Positions 6,400-14,141 of a DNA stretch of 30,088 nucleotides are shown piece after piece; positions within the stretch are counted from its first letter, which is position 1; each line of letters starts with the position of its first letter. The stretch covers positions 1 through 30,088 of the IMG/VR virus record IMGVR_UViG_3300043449_000334. One strand, 5' to 3'. A program made the position numbers and the translations under genes. This DNA is from a virus. The notes under the pieces were generated by a model. That model was not told where the DNA came from, searched no databases, and worked only from the letters and a program-made list of their open reading frames with translations.

Positions 6400-6916
6400 C
6401 TGTAATCACCTCATTATCTTTTGCAAACGAAGAAAGTCTACGCATAATTTCATCACGAACCTGTGGATACTCAGAGGCAATATCTTTTAGAATAAGAACA
6501 AGAATCTCTTGACGTTTTTCGATTTCCATCATCTCTTCTGCAAGTTCTTTGTTCTCAAGTAGACCCGCCTTCTGAAGCATATCAATACGTTTTGACTCAA
6601 TGTCCATGACAAGTTTGATGGCAGCGGTCTTTGCGCTAAGATTATTCGTCATAGACGCTTCATCAATAACCTCGTATGTGCGAGAAACCAACTTGCTATA
6701 GTGTGTATCTGCTGCAGCAAGGGCCTCTTTAGCACGAGCACGGATTGCATCATTAGCAGATGCCATAACCTTCCACTCGTTAATAAGTGTTACAACCTTT
6801 TGTCGTGGTATTGACAATTGTTTTGAAATTACAGTTGGATCATTACCCTTTAAGTATTCTTCTACTACTTGATTTACCTGGTCAAGGTGTTTAACTAAAT
6901 CATCTTCAGTTGACAT
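6380..6916 (-). CDS. Terminase small subunit-like DNA-binding protein
   Basis: This 178-residue protein starts with a helix-turn-helix region (about residues 15-48, with PTVISKQLSIPRQKVVTLINEW). Long helices follow (about 55-165), the usual make-up of small terminase subunits that recognise the packaging site and oligomerise into rings. It lies directly upstream of, and overlaps, the large terminase gene, which is the strongest support. GAGGG precedes the ATG by 5 bases. Confidence 0.75.
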   Translation of the reverse strand: MSTEDDLVKHLDQVNQVVEEYLKGNDPTVISKQLSIPRQKVVTLINEWKVMASANDAIRARAKEALAAADTHYSKLVSRTYEVIDEASMTNNLSAKTAAIKLVMDIESKRIDMLQKAGLLENKELAEEMMEIEKRQEILVLILKDIASEYPQVRDEIMRRLSSFAKDNEVITVVHDVQ

Positions 6917-7148
6917 ACTTGCCCTCTAGTCTGTTAATCTCGTCTTTAATATAAAATATTGCCTTCTCTAAATCTTGTATAGTCTTAGACTCATCTTTAA
7001 GCCCTGCTCTCCATAGGTACTTAAAAGCATTTCCAATATTAAAATTGCGATGTCTTGTAATCTCAATACACTCAATACCAGAAGGATCTGATGTATAGTG
7101 CAGAGGGTTATTAACTTGATCTACTGTTATATTTAATTTGTTATTCAT
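6906..7148 (-). CDS. DUF3310 protein (related to T7 gp1.7 nucleotide kinase)
   Basis: An 80-residue protein from the ATG at 7148, which has GGGAGG 6 bases upstream. A TTG at 7166 in the same frame would cut into that RBS and is unlikely to be the start. The core reads HYTSDPSGIECIEI, then FNIGNAFKYLWRAGLKD and DLEKAIFYIKDEI, the hallmark pattern of DUF3310. The T7 member, gp1.7, is a nucleotide kinase, so a role in phage nucleotide metabolism is possible. That step is inference because most members are uncharacterised. It overlaps the preceding small gene by 8 bp and the small terminase gene by 11 bp. Confidence 0.8.
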   Translation of the reverse strand: MNNKLNITVDQVNNPLHYTSDPSGIECIEITRHRNFNIGNAFKYLWRAGLKDESKTIQDLEKAIFYIKDEINRLEGKYVN

Positions 7149-7263
7149 CATCTTCCTCCCAGTCAAAAGTCTCTGGAATATTCCTTAGTGTCGCTGTTGC
7201 ATAAGAAATTCCAACTGCTGCTACTAAGGATATAACAAAAACAATATACTTAATTCTTTTCAT
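7141..7263 (-). CDS. 40-residue membrane or secreted peptide
   Basis: The protein is MKRIKYIVFVISLVAAVGI followed by SYATATLRNIPETFDWEEDDE. It has a basic N-terminus, one hydrophobic helix at about residues 6-22, and an acidic tail. It may be a single-pass membrane peptide with the tail outside, or a signal peptide cut after YATA releasing a tiny acidic product. Its ATG overlaps the stop of the HTH gene upstream (ATGA), and GAGGAAG and AAGAG lie just before. The tight overlap on both sides supports translation. Function is unknown; effects on the host membrane are a possibility. Confidence 0.6.
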   Translation of the reverse strand: MKRIKYIVFVISLVAAVGISYATATLRNIPETFDWEEDDE

Positions 7264-7415
7264 CTCTTAGACTTCCTCAATCCAAACTTGGCAAGGTATA
7301 CATAGATGGTCTCTAAAGAACAACCACATTCCTTTGCAATCTCTTCTGGTGTTTTTTTATCCATAAGATAGCGCTTACGCATAAAGGTTTCACTTGTATA
7401 TAGTTTAGCAGCCAT
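7260..7415 (-). CDS. 51-residue helix-turn-helix protein
   Basis: A short protein beginning MAAKLYTSETFMRKRYLMDK, with a homeodomain-like helix-turn-helix in TPEEIAKECGCSLETIYVYL (about residues 22-41) and a basic end. It resembles the DNA-binding half of small invertase or terminase-type HTH proteins. It could be a transcription regulator of the terminase genes downstream or act in DNA recognition for packaging. It starts 4 bases after the RuvC-like gene stops and overlaps the next gene by 4 bp. The RBS is weak. Confidence 0.7.
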   Translation of the reverse strand: MAAKLYTSETFMRKRYLMDKKTPEEIAKECGCSLETIYVYLAKFGLRKSKR

Positions 7416-7430
7416 GATACTAGTTGTCAA
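7402..7430 (-). promoter_or_regulatory. Possible promoter overlapping the small HTH gene start
   Basis: TTGACA (7430-7425), 17 bases, then TAAACT (7407-7402) preceded by TGC. The same pair of boxes with the same TGC occurs upstream of the SSB gene (14824-14853), which is why it is listed. It would begin inside the small HTH gene and serve the membrane peptide, DUF3310 and terminase genes. The -10 box matches consensus at only 4 of 6 positions. Confidence 0.35.
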
Positions 7431-8016
7431 CTCCAATTGCTTTTCCCCAATTCTTTATTGCCCAGTGACCAATACCGCAGGCATCTGCTACATCGTTGTC
7501 GGTAATAGTTCTATCATAAATAGTATTGATAAACTTAATCGTTCTTTCCTTGCGAAGATTTCTTTCATATGTTTTATACCAAGACACAGACTTACCTGGG
7601 TTCTGTGATCTTATGTATAGTTGCTCATCTTTTGATATTTTTTTGTTTCCAATATAGTTTTGCCAAGTTATTGGTGATACTTTTCCTATTTGTTTTGTTC
7701 CAGATTGTCCTGCTGCTCCAAGAATAGCGCCCTGAACTAGCGCAAGATCAGCAGCAGTCTTAGGGCTATTCATAAAAACAGTGTGCTCAATTACTATCGC
7801 CTCAAATCCACCATAGTAATCAAAGAACGCCCTAACCTTTTGTCCAGCATCCATAACCTTTTCGTATGTGTTGTTTCCTTCAAAATTAATCTTTCCTACA
7901 ACTCCCAGTGATTCCTGTTGTGTATCAAATAAAGCAAAAGCAAGGCTATTAGTACTAGCATCAATAGAGCAAATAGTCTGTGGCTTTAACTCTATTCCCC
8001 ACTTATTCTTTACCAT
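7420..8016 (-). CDS. RuvC-like Holliday junction resolvase
   Basis: This 198-residue protein has the RNase H fold pattern of RuvC: strand 1 with catalytic Asp (CSIDAST, D19), a second acidic residue after a hydrophobic strand (VIEHT, E77), and the C-terminal pair NDVADACGIGHW (D175 and D178), where the last helix carries the third metal ligand. RuvC enzymes cut four-way junctions. In phages this resolves recombination intermediates or trims branches before packaging. AAGGA precedes the ATG. It lies in a nuclease-rich cluster with RecA and a Cas4-like exonuclease. Confidence 0.85.
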   Translation of the reverse strand: MVKNKWGIELKPQTICSIDASTNSLAFALFDTQQESLGVVGKINFEGNNTYEKVMDAGQKVRAFFDYYGGFEAIVIEHTVFMNSPKTAADLALVQGAILGAAGQSGTKQIGKVSPITWQNYIGNKKISKDEQLYIRSQNPGKSVSWYKTYERNLRKERTIKFINTIYDRTITDNDVADACGIGHWAIKNWGKAIGVDN

Positions 8017-8287
8017 TGGTTTTTCCTTTTATTTCTCTTATTGCTTTTGTTACTGCGTCTGGATTTACTGCACAAGAAGAACAAATTGCGTCATCATTAT
8101 ATATTGAGAGCGGAGAAGAACAAGACTTACAAAGCCTTGTCTTTCCCCTTCTCTTTTGTCTTTTTGAGTGTAAGTATCTCTCAGCAATCTTTTCTTTTGT
8201 TGCTAGATCTCTACATTCGGCAGAACAGTATATTTGATAAGATACTGACTGCGTAAAGTTTTTATCACAAAATTTACAATTCTTCAC
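8003..8287 (-). CDS. Double zinc-finger protein, unknown function
   Basis: A 94-residue protein with eight cysteines in two likely zinc sites. The first has CKFC (4, 7) with CSAEC (about 21, 25) and resembles a small treble-clef finger. The second has CKSC (about 53, 56) with CSSC (about 69, 72), a zinc ribbon. Lys/Arg-rich sequence joins them. The start is GTG with GGAG 7 bases before it, inside the end of the Cas4-like gene. The gene overlaps both neighbours, so it is probably co-translated with them and may assist DNA processing. I do not recognise the family. Confidence 0.65.
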   Translation of the reverse strand: MKNCKFCDKNFTQSVSYQIYCSAECRDLATKEKIAERYLHSKRQKRRGKTRLCKSCSSPLSIYNDDAICSSCAVNPDAVTKAIREIKGKTNGKE

Positions 8288-9089
8288 CGAGAATCTCCAG
8301 AGGCGCTATTTTTAGTACGCCTGTACCTGCAGACTCACATGCTTTTTTAATTGGGCATGACTTGCATATCTTAGAATTTGATCTATAGTTTTTGGTTGGC
8401 AGAGTTCTATCAACCCATGCCTTTCGAACTGATCTCATCCAATCAAATGCCTGGTCTACCCACCGACGGTAATGATCGTTTACATCTACAGGGATCAAAA
8501 GAAGTTCATGATTATTTTTATTTTCATAAATCATGACACCCTTTGGTCTCTTTAGAATCTTCATATAGATAAGCAACTGCATTAGGTGACCATTCTTAGC
8601 CTTACCTGATGCCTTTCTATACTCAAATCCTTCATTCATCATTGTTTTAATTTCACCAATGAGTTCTTCTCCCTGCCAATCAAGCATAACGTCACCGTAT
8701 CCAAAGATAGGTGGGTCATCGTGCCTGATCTTAAACTCTGTTGTTGGCTCATTGTCTTCATCACGATATATTTTCGCAACTCCAGAGTTCATCATTGCAT
8801 TTTGGATTCTTGCATGTGACAGTGTTCCAGCAGTCATATTTGCTGCTGCATATGCATCTGCATTGTCTTCAAACATTTGTCCATCAAAAGCAAGGTACCA
8901 ATATCTTGCACATTCTCCATGGCCATATGCGATAGTAGATGGTGCAAAAGTCTTCTTTGTTGTGTGCTTATCTACACGAGTAATTGTGTATCCTTCTTTA
9001 ATCTTTGCCTCAAGACCTGCTATATCCATCGGATGGACTGGCTTTTCTTCTGGCTTAATCATAACCGTGTGCAGTAAATTTTTCGTCAT
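8274..9089 (-). CDS. Cas4/RecB-like PD-(D/E)XK exonuclease with iron-sulfur cysteines
   Basis: This 271-residue nuclease shows the Cas4/AddB arrangement: Cys60 in GHGECARYWY, His92 (TLSHARIQ), Asp133 (GYGDVMLD), Glu146-x-Lys148 (IGEIKT), the QLLIY motif (Q171 to Y175), and three C-terminal cysteines in CKSCPIKKAC (242, 245, 251). The 1+3 cysteines would hold a 4Fe-4S cluster. Such proteins resect DNA ends and are frequent in phage replication modules, so no CRISPR role is implied and no array is present. It has its own candidate promoter at 9115-9123. Confidence 0.88.
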   Translation of the reverse strand: MTKNLLHTVMIKPEEKPVHPMDIAGLEAKIKEGYTITRVDKHTTKKTFAPSTIAYGHGECARYWYLAFDGQMFEDNADAYAAANMTAGTLSHARIQNAMMNSGVAKIYRDEDNEPTTEFKIRHDDPPIFGYGDVMLDWQGEELIGEIKTMMNEGFEYRKASGKAKNGHLMQLLIYMKILKRPKGVMIYENKNNHELLLIPVDVNDHYRRWVDQAFDWMRSVRKAWVDRTLPTKNYRSNSKICKSCPIKKACESAGTGVLKIAPLEILGEEL

Positions 9090-9114
9090 TAGTTTTCTCG
9101 TTTCTATTAGTATA

Positions 9115-9123
9115 AGTATAGCA
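9115..9123 (-). promoter_or_regulatory. Candidate extended -10 promoter before the Cas4-like gene
   Basis: TGCTATACT (9123-9115) lies in the 36-base gap between two genes. It shares TATACTTA with the promoters at 615-644 and 17853-17881. A TTGAAA occurs upstream but 20 bases away, too far for a normal -35 box. Initiation near 9108 would leave a leader of about 19 bases. Confidence 0.4.
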
Positions 9124-9125
9124 GA

Positions 9126-9431
9126 CTATCGAGTTATATATTTCAATGCAGACACTAAATTATTGATAGACTCTGCTGCCGTATAATAAAGGTTCTTCTT
9201 TCCACGATCTGACTTGTCAACATTGGCCATCCATGTAGCCTTAAATGCCATCTTTGCAGCAATAGCCTGTAGCCTTACAATCTCCACAGTAGCCACATTA
9301 AGGGGTATATCTGGTTTAATAATTATCTTAGCAATGAAAGTGAGGGCTGCTGTAAGTTCCTCGTCTTCCATGTAGTCTGCAATTTCTGACAAACCATTTA
9401 CCATATCTATTGTTGTTTGTTGCTGTTCCAT
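9126..9431 (-). CDS. Conserved-looking helical protein, unknown
   Basis: A 101-residue, almost entirely helical protein beginning MEQQQTTIDMVNGLSEIADY and ending in a short basic segment. It has no cysteines, no membrane segment and no motif that I recognise. Its ATG shares one base with the stop of the resolvase-like gene (TAATG), so translation is coupled. Its place between two nuclease genes suggests a DNA-metabolism accessory role, which is inference only. Confidence 0.6.
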   Translation of the reverse strand: MEQQQTTIDMVNGLSEIADYMEDEELTAALTFIAKIIIKPDIPLNVATVEIVRLQAIAAKMAFKATWMANVDKSDRGKKNLYYTAAESINNLVSALKYITR

Positions 9432-9712
9432 TATTCCTCCACCATGTCTTCTAGAATACTCATCTCAATTATAGCAAGTCTGACCTTAGAGTTACCTTCG
9501 CCGATTACCACAACTATGGCTGGGTCCTTCCCATTCTTCATGGCATCAGTTGTTGCTTTAGCCCACACATCCTTATTAAGCGTGAATGACTTTCCCACCT
9601 CTTTAAAGTCTACAACAAAGTTTTTCCAAGAGGCATCGCCCTTTTGGGTATTTCTTCCTGAGTTTTTATGCTGTTTAGCACCTATCCTCTTAGACTCACT
9701 CTTCTCTGTCAT
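9431..9712 (-). CDS. Small PD-(D/E)XK nuclease, Holliday-junction-resolvase-like
   Basis: A 93-residue protein from the ATG at 9712. The open frame extends to a TTG at 9736, but nothing supports that start. The core has an N-terminal Glu (SESKRIGAKQ), then SGRNTQKGDA (Asp26), then FVVDFKEV (Asp35-x-Lys37), then SFTLNKDVWAK and a hydrophobic strand PAIVVVIGE. That order matches archaeal Hjc-type and phage PD-(D/E)XK junction nucleases. It would cut branched DNA. It is a second resolvase-type enzyme next to the RuvC-like one. It overlaps the small zinc-finger gene by 17 bp. The SD GGAAGG is close to the ATG, so the exact start is uncertain. Confidence 0.6.
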   Translation of the reverse strand: MTEKSESKRIGAKQHKNSGRNTQKGDASWKNFVVDFKEVGKSFTLNKDVWAKATTDAMKNGKDPAIVVVIGEGNSKVRLAIIEMSILEDMVEE

Positions 9713-9872
9713 TACCCTTCCATTTCTGCTTGCCAAACTTAACTGAACTTAGATGCTTTTCTTTGCACATCCAAGTCAGTGTTTTTGTGTCTGCATAAAG
9801 TCTTGCCGTATTGACAGTTGTTTTACACTCGTGGCAAATAAATTTTCCGTTATATACAGTAAAACTAGCCAT
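9696..9872 (-). CDS. 58-residue zinc-finger protein
   Basis: A short protein beginning MASFTVYNGKFICHECKTTV, with CHEC (residues 13-16) and a second pair CKEKH (Cys36, His40) that would complete a C2-CH zinc site. It ends in a basic tail. The ATG overlaps the stop of the RecA-like gene by 8 bp, and its own end overlaps the resolvase-like gene, so all three are translated together. This gene fills what would otherwise be a gap between RecA and the resolvase. Function is unknown; nucleic-acid binding is likely from the fold. Confidence 0.75.
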   Translation of the reverse strand: MASFTVYNGKFICHECKTTVNTARLYADTKTLTWMCKEKHLSSVKFGKQKWKGNDREE

Positions 9873-10875
9873 TTAGTTTTGCCTTGATTGATTCTTGCAA
9901 GTCAAGATCCTCTCTTACGCGATTAACAAATGCCTCTTTACCCTGAACCTTTGTTCCGTCAGGAAGTATATACCAGGCTCCTGTACGTTCTACTATGCCA
10001 TTTAGTTCTGCGGTAGTAACCAAATCACCAATGGTATCAAGACCAATATCGTCACCTCTAAAATAAAAATCGTACTCACCAGACTGGAACCCTGGAGAGG
10101 TTTTGGAGAACTGGAGTTCCCACTTAATAGTTCTACCAATTTTCTCTTCAATTAATTTATCTCCTACCTTGATCTTGCCTTTAATCGCTTGATTATCTGA
10201 CTCTGAAGAAAAGAGTTTAATAATACATGAGGAATAAAACTTAGTAGCCTGACCACCAGAAGGCTGCTGGCTAGTATACATAGCATTAATATTGTTACGA
10301 GACTGAGAAATAAGAACAAGCAAAGTTGGCTTAACTTTATTGTTTGCATAGTTAAGCATTTTCCATGCGTTACTAAAGTCACGAGATTCTGCTCCAATCT
10401 GCTTTGTATTTTCCAAAGCCTTCATTTCATCTGTGTCTTTCTCAAAATAGATTGCAGGAAGCATAGAAGTAATAGAGTCTACTACAATTAGGTCAACACC
10501 AGCATTCATAAGACCTACACCTACATCAACCATGTCACTGATGGTTCTTGCTTGTGAGTAGATTAATTTTTCTGGATCTACACCAAGAGATCTTGCCCAA
10601 TCTTCAGAGTACGACATCTCAGAATCAATCCAAGCACACAGTTTTCCTTCTGCTTGTGCTAGAGCAATCATCTGAAGACACATAGAAGACTTTGCAGAAG
10701 ACTTTGAGCCCCAAATCAATACCTGCCTACCGTATGGTAATCCACCACCTAGTGCACGGTTTAAACCAAAACTAGGAGTTGGCTGGTATTCATAGTTAAC
10801 TCCAACACCACTACCCAATCTCTTTCTCAACTTAGGATCAAGTTGTGCTAATGCTTCTTCTATACTAACTGACAT
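9865..10875 (-). CDS. RecA-like recombinase with altered P-loop
   Basis: A 336-residue RecA/UvsX-type ATPase. The ATG at 10875 has GGAGG 6 bases upstream. The ATG at 10881 directly abuts that RBS and is less likely. The core shows GGGLPYGRQVLIWG, Walker A GSKSSAKSS (10881-frame residues 58-66), the ATPase Glu region in IDSEMS, Walker B DLIVVDS and the sensor VLISQSRNN. It promotes strand exchange in recombination-dependent replication and repair. The canonical GPESSGKTT loop here has Ala for the second Gly and Ser for Thr. The Lys is kept, so ATP binding is plausible but may be altered. It overlaps the polymerase stop by 11 bp. Confidence 0.9.
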   Translation of the reverse strand: MSVSIEEALAQLDPKLRKRLGSGVGVNYEYQPTPSFGLNRALGGGLPYGRQVLIWGSKSSAKSSMCLQMIALAQAEGKLCAWIDSEMSYSEDWARSLGVDPEKLIYSQARTISDMVDVGVGLMNAGVDLIVVDSITSMLPAIYFEKDTDEMKALENTKQIGAESRDFSNAWKMLNYANNKVKPTLLVLISQSRNNINAMYTSQQPSGGQATKFYSSCIIKLFSSESDNQAIKGKIKVGDKLIEEKIGRTIKWELQFSKTSPGFQSGEYDFYFRGDDIGLDTIGDLVTTAELNGIVERTGAWYILPDGTKVQGKEAFVNRVREDLDLQESIKAKLNG

Positions 10876-13800
10876 GTACATCCTCCAATGTTACTGTTCC
10901 GTCTTTTGTCTTTCCAAAATCAAACCTGTATGACTTTCCTTCTTCAATATGCATATATGCTTTTGCAAAAGATGCTGGGAATACTGTAATAGAGTGAAGA
11001 TCTCTGCTCGTATCTGCTAGTGTTAGAGAAGCCATCTTCTTTCCAGTCTTAGTAATTCTTGGCTTAAAAGAAACCACGAACATCTCATCATCCTTATATG
11101 GCAACTGCTTGTAACTTAAGAATTTAACAAGTGCATGAGACGACTCTTTTATTTCATCAGAAGGAACGAAAGATACAATCCTGTTGTCATTACAAAGAAC
11201 CAAGTAAGAGCGACCAGTCTCAATGGTCGTATTTTCATCATCAAATATACCGACACTACCAGTTTTGTCCAAAATTTCAACTCGTGACCATCCTGTTCCT
11301 CGCTTAATTGATTTTACCATACCCATGAATATGTATGATCCCTTTTCTTCAAAGTCAACAATGTCCTGAATAAATGCGTAGTAATGAGAAGGAATCGTAA
11401 TATTAAACTCTGGAAGGTTTAAATACTCATACAGGTTCTCTTTAATCTCCTGATCATTTCTAGGATTATCGTTAAATGTTGCTGCACCAATTGCTTTTAA
11501 TGCCTGCAGAGCACGACTATTTACTCCATTGCCTTTGGTAAATGTAAATTCTTCAAGTTCTTTATACGAACCGAATGGTCGTGCAGATATGTATCTCTCA
11601 CCAATCTTGTCAGATATGAACTTGATAGCACTGAGTCCAAACCGAATACCTTTACCCTCAATTTTAAAATCGATATCCGAATCGTTAATGTGAGGTAACT
11701 TAATGCTAATGCCCATTCTTTTTGCTTCAATAAGATATTCAGTTCTTGCATCTTTGTCCTTTTCATTTTTTAATACTGAGTACATAAACTCAAGTGGATA
11801 GTAATACTTTAACCATGCTGTCCAGTATGATAACGTTGAGTATGCTACTGCGTGTGACTTATTAAATGAGTATCCTGCGTGAGCCTCAAAGTCATGCCAC
11901 AGATCTAAGGCAGCATGTGGAGTAATGTACTTAGATGCTCCCTCTACGAATTTTTCTTTAAACTGATCAAATTCTTTAGCATCTTTTTTCTTGCCAATGA
12001 TCTTTCTAACTTTGTCTGCTTCCGACATGGACATACCGCCAAGGTGTACGCATGCTTGCATAACTTGTTCTTGGTAAAGAATACAGCCATAAGTGTCCTC
12101 CGTAAATTGTTTTAGTACTTGGTGTGTATAAGAAATGTTTTGACGACCATGCTTGCGGTCAACATAGTCTTTTCCGATAGTATTCATTGCGCCTGGACGA
12201 ACAAGAGCGTTAGATGCTGCAAGTTCGTTTAAGTTCTTAACACCCATCTTAACAAGAAGGTTTGTATATGGTGCTGCTTCGCACTGGAACACACCCTTTG
12301 TATACCCATCAGATAGCATCTGATAGACATTTGCATCGTCCATCTTAATCTTAAGAAGATCTATCTTCTTGCCATCTCGTTCTTTAATTATATCAATTGT
12401 ATTCTTAAGAACAGAAAGAGTTTTAAGACCCAAAGCATCGATCTTGATTAGTCCAATTCTTTCAGCCTCTTCCATGTCAACGCCTACAACAGGAATTCTT
12501 TCATCAGAACCAGTAGAGGATCTTGTTTCAAGTGGAGCGTACCTAAAGATTGGCTCTTTTGCAGTTACAACACCAGCAGCGTGGATTCCTGTTCCACGAA
12601 TTCTGCCACGCAGTTGCTCTCCATAAATCTCTACCTCTGGATACTTTTCACGAAACTCATATGTTGATTTCGATGTGCAAAAATCGTCCCATGTATCCAC
12701 AGTCTTTAAAACTTTATTCACATCGGATAGAGGGATGTTTAATACTCGTGCAACATCTCTAACAATTCCCTTGCCTGTAAACTCAAGGAAGGTTGCAATA
12801 GATGCAACATGTCGATACTGTCTAACTAGATAGTCTTTAACTTCTTCACGACGAGTATCTTGAATATCTGTATCAATATCTGGGAAGTCGTTACGCTCTG
12901 GGTTAATAAAGCGGAAGAACAAAAGGTTGTGCTCAATAGGGTCAATGTCTGTAATCTTTAGTGCATAGCAAACAAGAGAGCCAGCGGAAGAACCACGGCC
13001 TGGTCCTACCATGATCTCTTCCTTCTTAGCCCAGTTGATCATATTACTTACAACAAGGAAGTACGGAGCAAACTTCTTATCTTTAATAATCTGCAACTCT
13101 TCTTCAAGTCTGTCAAGATACTCCTGGTTTTCTGACAAACCTCGCTCTGCCAAACCTTCTAGGGCAACCTTTGCAAGTTCCTTGTCAGGACTTTTGTATT
13201 GTACTGGTAGAAGGTTTAAACCTTCTTGAATTCCATAGTCTCCTACTGTATCTGCCAATAAGAGTGTATTTGAATAGATGTCTGGTCGATAAATACCCTG
13301 GGATTCCATGGCTGCCTTAATCTCTTCATATGAGAGAAGGTGGATATCAAACTTATTAAATGTGATCTGACGGTCTTCACCATAAAGATAGTCAAGGCGT
13401 TCCATCATATTGCCTTTTTTCTTTGACTTTTCATATGTCGCATCTTTTACAAACTTGCCATGTGTGTTCATAAGTAACTTAAACTCTTGAACTTCTTTTT
13501 GAGACGCATCAACATGGTGACAGTCTGGAGTTACAATAACCTTAATATCAAACTCATCAGCAAGTTCTATAAGATATTTATTAATATGTGCTTCGTTATG
13601 AGGCATAACTTCAACATAATAATCATCACCAAAGCGCTCCTTAAACCAAGACAAATACTTCTTGGCAAGTGCAAACTCTTCTTCTTCAAGTGCTTTAACT
13701 AAAACACTGCTTGGACAAGCAGAAGAAACAATTATTCCTTCTTTATACTTTTCAAGAATACTAAAATCAAATCTTGGCTTCTTAAAGAAACCGTCTGTCC

Positions 13801-14140
13801 AAGATAGTTCACTAATCTTATTTAGATTTTCTAAACCAATTTGATTCTTGGCTAGAAGGATAATGTGATTATAGACAAGATCTTGTTGACCTTCTCTTTC
13901 AGACTTATCTCGTGTATCAGATATGTCTGCACACATGTATCCCTCTAGCCCAAGAATTGGCTTAATGCCCTTTGCTTTTGCAATACGGTGCAGTTCCCTA
14001 TGCCCAGATAAAGTACCGTGGTCAGTGATGGCAATTGCTGGCATCCCTAACTCAACTGCACGGTCAACGTATTCTTCTGGAGTAGCAATCCCATCAAATA
14101 AACTAAAATGGGTGTGGACATGTAAGCCGACGTAGTTCAT
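10865..14140 (-). CDS. dnaE: DNA polymerase III alpha subunit (DnaE-type)
   Basis: A 1091-residue family C polymerase. The PHP domain (1-270) keeps what look like all metal ligands: H7 and H9, D16, D40/H41 (ITDHG), E66 (GLEGY), H92 (HIILLAKN), C142 and D206/H208 (TPDCH). The palm has GPGRGSSAG (379-387) and the catalytic Asp pair in PDIDTD (421, 423), with the third Asp in LIKIDALGLKTL (568). Fingers and thumb follow (YQEQVM, GYSFNKSHAVAYS). Two OB-like segments lie at the C-terminus (about 940-1090). It replicates the phage genome. No separate DnaQ-type exonuclease is in the window, so the PHP domain may proofread. It follows the SSB gene by one base. Confidence 0.95.
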   Translation of the reverse strand: MNYVGLHVHTHFSLFDGIATPEEYVDRAVELGMPAIAITDHGTLSGHRELHRIAKAKGIKPILGLEGYMCADISDTRDKSEREGQQDLVYNHIILLAKNQIGLENLNKISELSWTDGFFKKPRFDFSILEKYKEGIIVSSACPSSVLVKALEEEEFALAKKYLSWFKERFGDDYYVEVMPHNEAHINKYLIELADEFDIKVIVTPDCHHVDASQKEVQEFKLLMNTHGKFVKDATYEKSKKKGNMMERLDYLYGEDRQITFNKFDIHLLSYEEIKAAMESQGIYRPDIYSNTLLLADTVGDYGIQEGLNLLPVQYKSPDKELAKVALEGLAERGLSENQEYLDRLEEELQIIKDKKFAPYFLVVSNMINWAKKEEIMVGPGRGSSAGSLVCYALKITDIDPIEHNLLFFRFINPERNDFPDIDTDIQDTRREEVKDYLVRQYRHVASIATFLEFTGKGIVRDVARVLNIPLSDVNKVLKTVDTWDDFCTSKSTYEFREKYPEVEIYGEQLRGRIRGTGIHAAGVVTAKEPIFRYAPLETRSSTGSDERIPVVGVDMEEAERIGLIKIDALGLKTLSVLKNTIDIIKERDGKKIDLLKIKMDDANVYQMLSDGYTKGVFQCEAAPYTNLLVKMGVKNLNELAASNALVRPGAMNTIGKDYVDRKHGRQNISYTHQVLKQFTEDTYGCILYQEQVMQACVHLGGMSMSEADKVRKIIGKKKDAKEFDQFKEKFVEGASKYITPHAALDLWHDFEAHAGYSFNKSHAVAYSTLSYWTAWLKYYYPLEFMYSVLKNEKDKDARTEYLIEAKRMGISIKLPHINDSDIDFKIEGKGIRFGLSAIKFISDKIGERYISARPFGSYKELEEFTFTKGNGVNSRALQALKAIGAATFNDNPRNDQEIKENLYEYLNLPEFNITIPSHYYAFIQDIVDFEEKGSYIFMGMVKSIKRGTGWSRVEILDKTGSVGIFDDENTTIETGRSYLVLCNDNRIVSFVPSDEIKESSHALVKFLSYKQLPYKDDEMFVVSFKPRITKTGKKMASLTLADTSRDLHSITVFPASFAKAYMHIEEGKSYRFDFGKTKDGTVTLEDVHVS

Positions 14141-14141
14141 A

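Noticed and set aside
8274-9089. Cas4-like gene as a sign of a CRISPR system
   Set aside because: No repeat-spacer array and no other cas gene are present. Stand-alone Cas4/RecB-like exonucleases are common in phage replication modules.
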